This document shows, piece after piece, positions 18,072-27,009 of a DNA stretch of 55,686 nucleotides. The number at the start of each line of letters is the position of its first letter. Within the stretch, counting starts at the first letter, position 1. The stretch is from JALZAH01 sp051000755. GTDB taxonomy: Bacteria; Actinomycetota; Acidimicrobiia; Acidimicrobiales; Palsa-688. The stretch is from the NCBI GenBank assembly GCA_051000755.1, contig JBPCNZ010000079.1, positions 1-55,686 on the forward strand, given 5' to 3'. The notes under the pieces were generated by a model. It was not told the DNA's origin and did no database searches. It saw only the letters and a list, made by a program, of their open reading frames with translations. The position numbers and the translations under genes are program-made.

Positions 18072-19614
18072 GGGGCACCTTCTCGAGGGATGCGGCGCGC
18101 CGGGCGGCGCGGAGCCGGCGCGCTCCAGGGACGGCGGCCAGCAGGGCGGCGGCCTTGTTACGGCATTCGAGGTCCTCCGCGGCGGGGTCGCTGTCGGCCA
18201 CGATGCCGGCCCCGGCCTGGACACTGGCCCGGCCGTCGGGAGCGATGAGCATGGTGCGGATGGCGATGGCCGCATCGAGGGTGCCGGAGAAGTCGATGTA
18301 ACCGACGACGCCGGCGTAGGGACCGCGCTTGGTCGGTTCGAGGTCGTCGATGATCTCCATGGCCCGCACCTTGGGGGCGCCGGAGACGGTGCCCGCCGGC
18401 ATGGTGGCCCGGAGCACGTCGACGGCATCCAGGCCGGGGCGGAGCGAGCCCGACACCTGCGAGGTCAGGTGCATGACATGACTGTAACGCTCGAGCGTCA
18501 TCAATTCCTCGACCGTCTCGCTGCCGTAGGTGACGACCCGCCCGACGTCGTTGCGGGCCAGATCGACGAGCATCACATGCTCGGCCCGCTCCTTGGGGTG
18601 CTCGGTCAGCTCGGCGGCCATCCGTCGGTCGGCGACGTCATCGGCACCCCGCCGGCGGGTACCGGCGATGGGCCTGGAGGTGACCCGGCCCCCTCTCAGG
18701 GTGACCAGCGGTTCGGGGGAGGAACCCACCACCGAGACCTCGGGGTGGCGGAGGAGGTACATGTAGGGGCTGGGATTGACCTGGCGGAGCGACCGGTACA
18801 GATCGAAGGGGCCGGCATCGAGGTCGATGTCGAAGCGCTGGGACAACACCACCTGGAAGACGTCGCCGGCGGCGATGTGCTCGCGGCCGACCTCGACGGC
18901 TGCGTGATAGAGCTCGGGCGGCGTCCGCCGGACCGGGAGGGGTACCTCGTCGTCGGATTCGGCCCCCACGAGGGGCTCGTCGAGGGGGCGGGCCCCAACG
19001 GCGGCCAGGTCGGCCAGTCGGACGATGGCGGCGTCGTAGGCGGCGCCGGCCTGGTCGTCCGTGGTGCCGGGTGGGAGGGGGACGGCTTCGACCAGGGTGA
19101 CCCGTTGGCGCCAGGCGTCGTAGGCCACGACCTGGCCGATCACCGAGATGATGGCGTCGGGGTAGCCCAGCTCATCAGGAGGGAGGTTGGGAAGATCCTC
19201 GATCTCTCGCACCACGTCGTAGCCCAGGTAACCGACCAGGCCGCCGTGGAGCGGGGGGAGTCCGTGGAGGGGAGGGAAGCCTTCCAGGGCCGGGGACCGG
19301 TAGGCCTTCAGGAGGCCCTCGATGGCGGCCAGGATGCCCTGGTCCAGAGGGATGCCAGCAGGGATCTCCCCTTCCACCGTGACGGTGCGGCCCCGCGCGA
19401 TCAACGTCGCCGACGGCCGGCGGCCGATGAACGACCATCGGCCCCAATGCTCGGTGTGCTCGACCGATTCGAGCAGGAAGGAACGGTCCTCGTCACCCAC
19501 CCGGGCGTAGGCTGCAACCGGCGTGGTCAGATCGCCGAGGAGCTGGCGCCAGACGGGGACGACGGTGTGGGTGCGGACCAAGGCGATGAACTCGGTGCGC
19601 GATGGGTGGATCAT
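18064..19614 (-). CDS. trpE: Anthranilate synthase component I
   Basis: A 516-residue chorismate-using enzyme that makes anthranilate with ammonia supplied by TrpG. The C-terminal catalytic part has PSPYMYLLRHPEVSVVGSSP, the GTRRRG segment, DLARNDVGRV and TVSGAPKVRAMEII; the feedback-sensing N-terminal domain contains FLLESVEH. ATG 19614 overlaps the hisI stop as ATGA; nine additional upstream codons were rejected. It lies away from the trpC-F-B-A operon, and no trpG is in the window. Co-transcription with hisI ties it to a mixed His/Trp unit. Confidence 0.96.
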   Translation of the reverse strand: MIHPSRTEFIALVRTHTVVPVWRQLLGDLTTPVAAYARVGDEDRSFLLESVEHTEHWGRWSFIGRRPSATLIARGRTVTVEGEIPAGIPLDQGILAAIEGLLKAYRSPALEGFPPLHGLPPLHGGLVGYLGYDVVREIEDLPNLPPDELGYPDAIISVIGQVVAYDAWRQRVTLVEAVPLPPGTTDDQAGAAYDAAIVRLADLAAVGARPLDEPLVGAESDDEVPLPVRRTPPELYHAAVEVGREHIAAGDVFQVVLSQRFDIDLDAGPFDLYRSLRQVNPSPYMYLLRHPEVSVVGSSPEPLVTLRGGRVTSRPIAGTRRRGADDVADRRMAAELTEHPKERAEHVMLVDLARNDVGRVVTYGSETVEELMTLERYSHVMHLTSQVSGSLRPGLDAVDVLRATMPAGTVSGAPKVRAMEIIDDLEPTKRGPYAGVVGYIDFSGTLDAAIAIRTMLIAPDGRASVQAGAGIVADSDPAAEDLECRNKAAALLAAVPGARRLRAARRAASLEKVPHV

Positions 19615-20003
19615 GGGGCGCCGGCGGCGGGAACACCACAAGCCGCGGTGTCACCGAACGAACGGAAGAAGCAGCTGTGGTTGCCGGTGTGGCATGCACC
19701 CTGACCTTCTTGCTCGACCACGAACAGCAGCACATCGCCGTCGCAGTCGTAGGACGCCTGGCGGACCCATTGGCGCTCTCCCGAGGTGTCACCCTTGCGC
19801 CAGCGCTCCTGTCGGCTGCGGGACCAGAAGACGGTGCGGCCGGACTCGAGGGTCTCGAGAAGGGAGCCCTCGTTCATCCACGCCATCATCAACACCTGGC
19901 CGGTGCCGTGCTCCTGGACGATCGCGGGGACCAGGCCGTCGTGGTTGTAGGAGACACGGGCCAGCTGCTCGGGTACGGCGGCGATGGGCGTGGCGACCGG
20001 CAT
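19611..20003 (-). CDS. hisI: Phosphoribosyl-AMP cyclohydrolase
   Basis: A 130-residue enzyme of histidine synthesis that opens the adenine ring of phosphoribosyl-AMP. The metal-binding segments are present: ASYDCDGDVLLFVVEQEG with the first Cys and Asp residues, ACHTGNHSCFF with two more Cys, and WSRSRQERWRKGDTSG upstream. It has only the HisI domain; hisE is separate and not seen. TACACT six bases before ATG 20003 marks a leaderless promoter. It heads the hisI-trpE-ygfZ-lipoprotein transcript, apart from the main his operon. Confidence 0.97.
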   Translation of the reverse strand: MPVATPIAAVPEQLARVSYNHDGLVPAIVQEHGTGQVLMMAWMNEGSLLETLESGRTVFWSRSRQERWRKGDTSGERQWVRQASYDCDGDVLLFVVEQEGQGACHTGNHSCFFRSFGDTAACGVPAAGAP

Positions 20004-20009
20004 GGGCCC

Positions 20010-20015
20010 AGTGTA
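20010..20015 (-). promoter_or_regulatory. Leaderless -10 of the hisI-trpE operon
   Basis: TACACT (minus strand), exactly six bases before ATG 20003; no Shine-Dalgarno sequence is present. Confidence 0.6.
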
Positions 20016-20082
20016 GGGCTGGGTCGCGGCCGGCCGATCGCCGTCGGCCGAGCCCCGCCTTCCCCTGTTCGCGGGTCCCGTT

Positions 20083-20088
20083 TAGCAT
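20083..20088 (+). promoter_or_regulatory. Leaderless -10 ahead of a nine-codon ORF
   Basis: TAGCAT, exactly six bases before ATG 20095, which opens the mini-ORF. Confidence 0.55.
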
Positions 20089-20094
20089 CCTCCC

Positions 20095-20124
20095 ATGTTC
20101 TTGCGCTTGCAGCGGTGTCCGTGA
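20095..20124 (+). CDS. Nine-codon leaderless upstream ORF
   Basis: ATG 20095 lies exactly where a leaderless message from TAGCAT 20083-20088 would begin. It reads nine codons (MFLRLQRCP) to a TGA whose first two bases lie inside the GTG start of the membrane protein (GTGA). Ribosomes ending here could restart at GTG 20121, which lacks its own ribosome site. The peptide could be regulatory or simply a loading device. It shows no run of a single amino acid typical of attenuation, although it contains two Arg, three Leu and one Cys. Alternatively, a one-base error nearby hides the true N-terminus of the next gene. Confidence 0.45.
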   Translation: MFLRLQRCP

Positions 20125-21050
20125 CTGACGAGGCGACCGACGAAGAGCAATCGGACGACGTGCTCGAGCCGGCGGCTGCGGGGAGACCCGACGACCCCGA
20201 CAGCGGGGAGGGCCGGGGGCCGAGCCGTCACCCTCGCCGGACGGCGGCGGTGGCCGGCGGGGTCGCCGTCCTCGTGCTGGTGGTCGCCGCCGTCGGGTAC
20301 CAGCAGGTGATCCCCATAACCCATGTAGCTCGGGGCCGGCTGGCCCGCCTCGTCGTCACCCGTTCGGGGGTCAAGGAGTTCGACACCAAGCCGGCGCAGG
20401 CGGTCGAGCTGCCGGTGGCCAAGACCGGGCTGAGCGTGCTGGAGGCCGCGGGCAAGAAGTCGCCGGATGCCAGCGGCTCCTATCTGGTCGCCTGGACCGG
20501 CCCGGGTGCCAACAACGCCCTCGAGACCGTGGCCTTCGTGGCTCCCAGCGCCGATGTCGCCAAGCGACTGGAGGCTCAGGTGGTGTCGACCAACCTGTCG
20601 GCTCAGGCGCTGTCGTCGAGCTCGCTCAAGCGGCTGTCCACCTTCACCGTTCCCGGCGCCCCCGGCTCCGCCGGGTCTCTCTACGGCCCTTCCACAGCGA
20701 CGGCGGGAGCGTCGCAACTCGCCGTCACGGCCGTGCAGGCCGATCGCGTGGTCACCGTGAGCGAGGCGCTGAATCCGACGAGCGCCGAAACGGACAGCAA
20801 GACCGCGACCGTCACCGAGTACCGCCACCTCCAGGCGGCGGTACCGGGGTTCACGCTGAAGGTGGTGCATCGGCCCCTGGTGGCTACCATCCTGTGGGCC
20901 GCGGGCGCCGTCCTGATCGCTGTCCTGGTGGCCCTCTCACCGGCGATCCTCGGCCGCGTCCGGCGGAGGCGGCAGGCACGACGCGAGGCCGAGGAGCGGG
21001 CCCGCGGCAGCCTCGTACCGGGACACCAGATCACCAAGCGCCAACGCTGA
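20121..21050 (+). CDS. Bitopic membrane protein of unknown function
   Basis: A 309-residue protein. It has an acidic N-terminal tail of about 45 residues, TM1 at about 49-68, an external region to about 255 with no cysteines or enzyme motifs that I recognise, TM2 at about 257-280, and a strongly basic cytoplasmic end (RVRRRRQARREAEERARG). GTG 20121 is chosen because it overlaps the stop of the upstream mini-ORF; GTG 20115 is an alternative. It diverges from hisI and converges with ilvD. I do not recognise the family; two anchors with a large outer domain suggest an envelope role. Confidence 0.7.
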   Translation: MTDEATDEEQSDDVLEPAAAGRPDDPDSGEGRGPSRHPRRTAAVAGGVAVLVLVVAAVGYQQVIPITHVARGRLARLVVTRSGVKEFDTKPAQAVELPVAKTGLSVLEAAGKKSPDASGSYLVAWTGPGANNALETVAFVAPSADVAKRLEAQVVSTNLSAQALSSSSLKRLSTFTVPGAPGSAGSLYGPSTATAGASQLAVTAVQADRVVTVSEALNPTSAETDSKTATVTEYRHLQAAVPGFTLKVVHRPLVATILWAAGAVLIAVLVALSPAILGRVRRRRQARREAEERARGSLVPGHQITKRQR

Positions 21051-21075
21051 CGCCCTCGGCCCGGCGCCCACACCG

Positions 21076-22918
21076 CTAACGGTCGAGCAACCCCAGATCG
21101 CGGGCTGCGCCCTTGTCCGCCGACAGGGCCAGGCGGGCGAACACGGCCAGAGCCGTCGAGATCGGACGGTCGCGCTGAACCGGCTCCCAGCCGACCGAGT
21201 CCTGGGCGGCCCGGCGCCGGTCCAGAACGGACTCGTCGACGTCGAGCGTTATGGACCGCTGAGGGATGTCGATGACGATCTCGTCACCGTTCTCCACCAG
21301 GCCGATCATGCCCCCTGCGGCCGCCTCGGGCGAGATGTGACCGATGGACAGACCGCTGGTCCCGCCGGAGAACCGCCCGTCGGTGATGAGGGCGCAGACC
21401 TTGCCCAGGCCCCGCCCTTTGAGGAAGCTGGTGGGGTAGAGCATCTCCTGCATCCCCGGGCCGCCCCGGGGCCCCTCGTAGCGGATGACCACGACGTCGC
21501 CGGCGACGATCTCCCCGGCCAGGATGGAGCTGACCGCGTCCTCCTGGGACTCGGACACCTTGGCCGGACCCCGGAAGGTCAGGATCGACTCGTCGACACC
21601 GGCCGTCTTGACCACGCAGCCGTCCTCGGACAGGTTGCCGGTGAGCACCGCCAGGCCACCGTCGGCGGAGTAGGCGCTCTCAACCGACCGGATGCAGCCA
21701 CCCTTGGCGTCGAGGTCGAGGCTCTCCCACCGGTTGGTCGAGCTGAAGGCCTCGGTGGTCCGGACGCCACCAGGGGCGGCATGGAACAGCTCGACCGCCC
21801 GGGCCGAGGGTTCCTCGGCCCGGACGTCCCAGGCGGCCAGCCACCGGTCGAGGTCGGGGGCATGCACGGAGTGGACGGATGTGTCGAGCAGGCCGGCCCG
21901 GTGCAGTTCGCCCATGATGGCGGGGATGCCCCCGGCGCGGTGCACGTCCTCGAGGTGGTAGTTCCCGTTGGGCGCCACCTTGCACACGCACGGGGTGTGG
22001 CGACTCAGAGCATCGATGTCGGCCAGCTTGAAATCGACCTCGCCCTCGATGGCCGCGGCCAGCAGGTGCAGGATCGTGTTCGTCGACCCGCCCATGGCGA
22101 TGTCGACCAGCATGGCATTGGAGAAGGCGATTGGCCACCTCGCGAGGCAGGACGCTGGTGTCGTCGTGGTGGTAGTAGCGCCGGGCCAGGTCGACGACGG
22201 TGCGGCCGGCGTCTTCGAACAGCTCCTTGCGGGCATAGCTGGTGGCGAGCGTGGACCCGTTGCCGGGCAGCGACAGGCCGATGACCTCGGTCAGGCAGTT
22301 CATGGAGTTGGCGGTGAACATGCCCGAGCAGGAGCCGCAGGTCGGGCACGCCGATCGCTCGATGTCATCGAGCTCGTCATCGGTGACCGACTCGTCCGCC
22401 GATGCGCTCATGGCGGAGATCAGGTCCACGTTCTTGCGAGCCACACCGTCGCGCACCGCGGTGTAGCCCGAGTCCATCGGTCCCCCGCTCACGAACACGG
22501 TGGGGATGTTCAGCCGCATGGCGGCCAACAGCATCCCCGGCGTGATCTTGTCGCAGTTGGAGATGCAGACCAGGGTGTCGGCCTTGTGCGCCTCCACCAT
22601 GTACTCGACCGAGTCGGCGATGAGCTCCCGGCTGGGCAAGGAGTAGAGCATCCCCGAGTGGCCCATGGCGATGCCGTCGTCAACGGCGATGGTGTTGAAC
22701 TCCCGGCCCACCCCGCCGGCCTCGGCGATGGCGTCAGCCACCAACGATCCCATGTTGCGCAGGTGGACGTGCCCGGGGACGAACTGGGTGAAGCTGTTGG
22801 CGATGGCGACGATGGGTTTGCCGAAGTCGTCGTCGGTCATCCCTGTCGCCCGCCACAGGGCCCGAGCTCCGGCCATGTTGCGGCCGTGGGTGGTGGTCCT
22901 CGATCGCAGCGCCGGCAA
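21076..22918 (-). pseudogene. ilvD: Dihydroxy-acid dehydratase, frameshifted as given
   Basis: IlvD dehydrates dihydroxy acids in valine, leucine and isoleucine synthesis using an iron-sulfur cluster. The start is TTG 22918, set by AGGAGG six bases upstream, giving MPALRSRTTTHGRNMAGARAL. Cluster ligands CISNCDK and CPTCGSCSG are intact. Near 22129 the frame breaks: ...SVLPREVAN continues in the next frame as AFSNAMLVDIAMGGSTN through to the normal C-terminus. Other IlvD proteins have two residues here (about RK), so the best explanation is loss of five bases; restoring them gives 615 residues, the family length. The remainder looks unmutated, so a sequencing error or very recent mutation is likely. 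Confidence 0.85.
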
Positions 22919-22955
22919 GGCGTACCTCCTGTCTCGGGGGTCGCTCGCCGCCGCG

Positions 22956-22961
22956 AGGCTA
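22956..22961 (-). promoter_or_regulatory. Candidate -10 of ilvD
   Basis: TAGCCT (minus strand), 37 bases before TTG 22918, leaving a leader of about 30 bases that holds the AGGAGG site at 22925-22930. I see no T-box or attenuator. Confidence 0.4.
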
Positions 22962-23086
22962 CCGCACCGACGCCCTCGGACCCGTCCCCACCCTACTCGC
23001 ACCCCGCCGGTGGCCGGCTCGGGCCGCCCGGCTGCGCTCTACAGGTACAGCCCGGTCCCGACAGACAACATCTGAGGTCCTCACGC

Positions 23087-24184
23087 TCACGTCGTGGTCG
23101 TTCCCCCACCGATGGGACCGTTGACCTTGGATCCGTCCGCTGTTCGTACGTCGCAGACCACGATTCGGCTGCCGTCATCCCACGCCTGGCGCTCCGGGTA
23201 GATGTAGGTGACGATCACATTCGAGCTGACATCGCTCTGCACGAAGGGCTGGGCGTCCTCGTCGCACGTCGAGCCGATGATCTCCGAGAACCCGGCCTCT
23301 CCCGGCCACGCTCCACCAGGAACGATGATTCGGCCCACGGCCTCCGCGTTGTGGGCCTTGGCGCAGGACACGTGCTGGATGGCCACGGTGGAACCCGAAG
23401 GGGTCCGGTTGAAGCAGTCGCCCGGTTGCAGGCGGGTGTAGTCGCTGGAGGCGACCGCCCCGTTGCTGCCGACGGCGGCGAACACGACGAAGAGGGTGAA
23501 GAGGACCGAGCTGAACAACCCGATGATGCCGAGGACCTTGGCTCGGCCGGCGGCCGCCAGGGTGGGCACGTTGGCCCCGCCCGCCGCGGCCGCCCGCTTC
23601 ACGTTGCGAGCCATGACCAAGGCGATGACCGACGGGACCACGGTGACGAACAGGCCGATCACCGCCAGTGTCACCGCCGTGCGGGCGCGCGGCGCGACGA
23701 CGCCCTGCGGCGAGCCGTACCCCCAGGTGGGGGGGTGCTGGCCCCATCCCGGTTGCTGGCCCCACGCCGGCTGCTGGCCCCACGCCGGCGGCTGGCCCCA
23801 TGCCGGTGGCTGGCCCGCCGGCGGCTGGCCCCATGCCGGTGGCTGGCCCGGTGGGGGCGGCTGGCCCGCCGGCGGCTGTCCCCACGCCGGTGGCTGCTGG
23901 GTCCACCCGGGTTGGTCCGATCCAGCTTGGCCCGACCCCGGTGCCATCCATGCGGGGCTACGGGGAGGCGGTCCCGGGGCCACGGGTGGCGTCCAGCCCG
24001 CCCCGGGCGGGGGAGGAGGAGACCAGGCCTGCCCCGGAGGCGGTGGGGGTTGGTGGCCCCATGAGGGCGGAGCGCTCGGCGCCGGCGAGGACCAGGCCGG
24101 AGACGGGGCCGGCCCCGTCTCCGCCTCGTTCCCGGGCTGGTGGTCGGGCCCCGGCGACGCCGACGGCGGTTCCTGATCGCTCAC
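23087..24184 (-). CDS. Proline-rich membrane protein with septum-formation-like domain
   Basis: A 365-residue protein. Residues 1-155 are Pro/Gly/Trp-rich with many PPAWGQ-type repeats, a disordered cytoplasmic region. Two TM segments follow (about 169-192 and 216-238). The C-terminal outer domain has YTRLQPGDCFNRT, VSCAKAHNAEAVGRI, a further STCDEDAQ and VVCDV, the pattern of the septum-formation/DUF4190-associated domain with paired cysteines. ATG 24184 overlaps the hisF stop as ATGA, so it ends the his transcript without any evident metabolic link. The exact role is unknown. Confidence 0.75.
   Translation of the reverse strand: MSDQEPPSASPGPDHQPGNEAETGPAPSPAWSSPAPSAPPSWGHQPPPPPGQAWSPPPPPGAGWTPPVAPGPPPRSPAWMAPGSGQAGSDQPGWTQQPPAWGQPPAGQPPPPGQPPAWGQPPAGQPPAWGQPPAWGQQPAWGQQPGWGQHPPTWGYGSPQGVVAPRARTAVTLAVIGLFVTVVPSVIALVMARNVKRAAAAGGANVPTLAAAGRAKVLGIIGLFSSVLFTLFVVFAAVGSNGAVASSDYTRLQPGDCFNRTPSGSTVAIQHVSCAKAHNAEAVGRIIVPGGAWPGEAGFSEIIGSTCDEDAQPFVQSDVSSNVIVTYIYPERQAWDDGSRIVVCDVRTADGSKVNGPIGGGTTTT
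23735..23915. repeat. In-frame repeats coding PPAWGQ
   Basis: Near-identical 18-21 base units (ctggccccatgccggtgg and variants) repeat about eight times within the proline-rich gene, which will make copy number prone to change. Confidence 0.75.
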
Positions 24185-25011
24185 GCTTTCACGTCCCGGA
24201 CGGGGTGACCCGTCCCCGCGGGTCCGGCCGCCGGCGGGTCGCTGCGCCCGGCCGACGCCGGCCGGACGCTGACCCCGGCGGCCCGGAGATGGTCCTTGGC
24301 CGGGGCCACGGTCGCCTCCGCGAATTGAAAGATGGACGCAGCCAGCACCGCGTTGGCTCCACCGTCGACGGCGCCGGCGACGAGGTGGTCCAGAGAGCCG
24401 ACCCCGCCGCCGGCCACCACGGGGATACTCACCCGGTCGACCACCCTCCTGGTCAGCTCGAGGTCAAAGCCGCTGCGGGTCCCGTCCTGGTCCATAGAGT
24501 TCAACACCAGTTCCCCGGCTCCCCTCTGCTCACATTCCACCGCCCAGGCCAAGGCGTCGCGCCCCGTCGATCGGCGGCCGCCGTGCGTGTGGACCTCGAA
24601 TCCCACGCTAGTGCGCCTCACATCCACACCGACCACCACGCACTGGGCGCCGAACGTATCGGAGACCTCCGAGATCAGCGCTGGTCGAGCGACCGCGGCG
24701 CTGTTGACACTCACCTTGTCGGCGCCGGTCCTGAGCAGCCGGCGGGCATCGGCCAGCGTGTTGATCCCGCCGCCGACGGTGAGGGGGATGAACACCTCCT
24801 CGGCCGTGCGGGCGACCACCTCGATCATCGTGTCGCGGCCTTCGGCCGAGGCGGTGATGTCGTAGAAGACGATCTCGTCCGCACCCTCGGCGTCGTAGCG
24901 GGCGGCCAACTCCACGGGGTCGCCGGCGTCGCGCAGGTCGGCGAAGCGCACGCCCTTGACGACCCGTCCGGCGTCGACGTCGAGGCAGGGGATGACCCGG
25001 ACGGTCTTCAT
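24181..25011 (-). CDS. hisF: Imidazole glycerol phosphate synthase, cyclase subunit
   Basis: A 276-residue barrel enzyme that, with HisH, makes imidazole glycerol phosphate and AICAR. VIPCLDVDAGRVVKG at residues 6-20 carries the catalytic Asp, ITASAEGR and PLTVGGGINTLADA the first phosphate site, LNSMDQDGTRSGFD the second catalytic Asp, and VVAGGGVGSLDHL the second phosphate site. A C-terminal tail of about 20 residues (rich in Pro, Ala and Gly) exceeds the family length. ATG 25011 overlaps the hisA stop as ATGA. Confidence 0.97.
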   Translation of the reverse strand: MKTVRVIPCLDVDAGRVVKGVRFADLRDAGDPVELAARYDAEGADEIVFYDITASAEGRDTMIEVVARTAEEVFIPLTVGGGINTLADARRLLRTGADKVSVNSAAVARPALISEVSDTFGAQCVVVGVDVRRTSVGFEVHTHGGRRSTGRDALAWAVECEQRGAGELVLNSMDQDGTRSGFDLELTRRVVDRVSIPVVAGGGVGSLDHLVAGAVDGGANAVLAASIFQFAEATVAPAKDHLRAAGVSVRPASAGRSDPPAAGPAGTGHPVRDVKA

Positions 25012-25760
25012 GCCCGGGTCCCACCGGACAGGGCCCGGGAGGCTGCCACCCCGCTGGCCACGTCGAAGGTGCCCTCGTGGAGGGCCTTGCCGACGATGAC
25101 GCCCTCGAGGCCCCGACCATGGGCCCGTATGCCGGCCAGGACCCGCAGGTCATCGAGGGAGCTCACACCTCCGGACGCGATGAGGGGGGCGCCCGTGACC
25201 TCCAGCAGGCCGGCCAGGCCGACCACGTCGGGACCCGCCAGACGGCCATCGCGACTGATGTCGGTGACGATGACCGCGGCGGCACCGGAGGCGACGGCGC
25301 CTGGCACCATGTCGACGACCCGCCGGTCCCCATCGGTGAGCCATCCCCGCAGACGGACCTCTCCGTCCCGATGGTCGAGGCCGACGGCAACCCGGCCGGG
25401 CCAGCGTTCGGCGATCTCGGCGACCAGCTCGGGGCGCTCCACGGCGGCGGTACCGACGACGACGCGGGTCACGCCGCCCGTCAGAAGCGCTTCCGCGTCG
25501 GCGATGCTCCTGACGCCACCGCCGGTCTGGACGGCGACGGTCACCGACCCCGCCATCTCCAGGATGGTGGCCCGGTTGACCGGATCACCCGTCCGGGCCG
25601 CGTCGAGGTCCACGACGTGGATCCACGGAGCTCCGGCCGCAGCGAACGCACGGGCCAGGGCCACGGGGTCGCCGTCATAGACCGTTTCCCGCCCGAAGTC
25701 GCCTTCCACCAGACGGACGCATCGCCCACCGCGCAGGTCGATGGCGGCGTACAGGTCCAC
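25008..25760 (-). CDS. hisA: ProFAR isomerase
   Basis: A 250-residue barrel that isomerises ProFAR to PRFAR. AAIDLRGGRCVRLVEGD contains the catalytic Asp near residue 8, VQTGGGVRSIADAE is the first phosphate loop, VTDISRDG carries the second Asp and IASGGVSSLDDL the second loop. Because trpF is separately present, dual PriA-type activity is not required, though it cannot be excluded. GTG 25760 shares its first G with the hisH stop (TAGTG). A much longer upstream frame overlapping hisH was rejected. Confidence 0.95.
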   Translation of the reverse strand: MDLYAAIDLRGGRCVRLVEGDFGRETVYDGDPVALARAFAAAGAPWIHVVDLDAARTGDPVNRATILEMAGSVTVAVQTGGGVRSIADAEALLTGGVTRVVVGTAAVERPELVAEIAERWPGRVAVGLDHRDGEVRLRGWLTDGDRRVVDMVPGAVASGAAAVIVTDISRDGRLAGPDVVGLAGLLEVTGAPLIASGGVSSLDDLRVLAGIRAHGRGLEGVIVGKALHEGTFDVASGVAASRALSGGTRA

Positions 25761-26395
25761 TAGCGGTCGCCGGCCGGGACCAGGCGGGTAGAGGCCACGA
25801 AGTTGGCCAGCAACCCTAGCCCGGCGGCGCCGGACTTCTCCGGGTGGAACTGGGTGGCCCACAGTGCGCCTCGGGCGACGGCGGCCACGACCGGCCCGCC
25901 GTAGTCGCAGGTGGCGACCACGTCGGGGCCGTCCGGCGCCGAGTAGGAGTGAACGAAGTACATCCACGGATCGGTGCCGAGCCCGGCCAGCATGGGAACG
26001 GCCGGTCCCCTGGGATCCAGCCGGTTCCACTGCATCTGGGGGCACACGAAGCCCGCGGGAATGTGCTCGATGATGCCGTCGAGGAGGCCGAGACCGGCCA
26101 CGCCGGGGGCCTCTTCGGAAGCGTCATAGAGCAGTTGCATCCCGACGCAGATGGCCAGGAACGGCCGCCCGTCGGCCGCCCCCTCCCGCGCCACCCGGTC
26201 CAGGCCGGTGGCCTCGAGGGCCTCCATGCACCGACCGAACGCCCCCACGCCGGGGAGGACGATCGCAGGGGAGCGTCGGGCCACCTCAGGGTCGCTCACC
26301 AGCAGGGCGTCTGCCCCGCAGTGCTGGAGGGCCTTCTCGGCGGAGCGCAGGTTGCCGATGCCGTAGTCGAGGACGGCGATCCCGGGCACCCTCAC
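25760..26395 (-). CDS. hisH: Imidazole glycerol phosphate synthase, glutaminase subunit
   Basis: A 211-residue class I glutamine amidotransferase delivering ammonia to HisF. LDYGIGNLRS is N-terminal, PGVGAFGRCM forms the oxyanion region, AICVGMQLLYDAS near residue 85 carries the nucleophilic Cys, and QFHPEKSG supplies His and Glu. All catalytic residues are present. The start is GTG 26395, overlapping the hisB stop as GTGA. Confidence 0.97.
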   Translation of the reverse strand: MRVPGIAVLDYGIGNLRSAEKALQHCGADALLVSDPEVARRSPAIVLPGVGAFGRCMEALEATGLDRVAREGAADGRPFLAICVGMQLLYDASEEAPGVAGLGLLDGIIEHIPAGFVCPQMQWNRLDPRGPAVPMLAGLGTDPWMYFVHSYSAPDGPDVVATCDYGGPVVAAVARGALWATQFHPEKSGAAGLGLLANFVASTRLVPAGDR

Positions 26396-27009
26396 AGGGA
26401 CCCCTTGGTGGAGGGCACCTCGCCGCCCTCGATGCGCACGGCGTCGCGCAGGGCCCGAGCTACTCCCTTGAAGCTGGCTTCGAGAATGTGGTGGGTGTTT
26501 CGGCCGGAGACCATGCGCAGGTGCAGCGTGATGGCCGCGGCGGTGATGAACGCGCGCCAGAACTCCTCCGCCAACTGAGGATCGAACGGCGGGTTGCCGA
26601 TGGGGAATGCCTCCCCTCCAGCGCCCGGATCAACCTCGTAGACGAGGAAGGGGCGCCCGGAGAGGTCGACGGCGACGTCGATCAGTGCCTCGTCGAGGGG
26701 CACCCTGATCGAGGCGAATCGGCGGACCCCGGCCTTGTCGCCAAGTGCCTCGCGCACGGTCTCGCCCAAGGCGATGCCGACATCCTCGACGGTGTGGTGG
26801 GCGTCCACGGCGAGGTCACCTTGCGCCTTCACGCTCAGTGCCCACCCGCTGTGGCGACCGAGTTGAGAGACCATGTGATCGAAGAACGGCAGGCCGGTTC
26901 CGACCTCGACCGGTCCCCCACCGTCGAGGTCGACGGCGACGTCGATCGAGGTCTCTTTGGTTGTCCGGCTGCGCCGGGCCGCCCGACGCCCGCTCATGGT
27001 CTCGGTCAT
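26392..27009 (-). CDS. hisB: Imidazoleglycerol-phosphate dehydratase
   Basis: A 205-residue metal-dependent enzyme. GLPFFDHMVSQLGRHSG near residues 38-54 and DAHHTVEDVGIALG near 70-83 provide one metal site, and SGRNTHHILEASFKG near 167-181 the second. It is monofunctional, lacking the phosphatase domain found in enteric HisB. ATG 27009 overlaps the hisC stop as ATGA. Confidence 0.97.
   Translation of the reverse strand: MTETMSGRRAARRSRTTKETSIDVAVDLDGGGPVEVGTGLPFFDHMVSQLGRHSGWALSVKAQGDLAVDAHHTVEDVGIALGETVREALGDKAGVRRFASIRVPLDEALIDVAVDLSGRPFLVYEVDPGAGGEAFPIGNPPFDPQLAEEFWRAFITAAAITLHLRMVSGRNTHHILEASFKGVARALRDAVRIEGGEVPSTKGSL

Noticed and set aside
23735..23915. Possible CRISPR-like repeat array
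   Set aside because: The repeats are in frame within a gene, encode PPAWGQ units and have no unique spacers.
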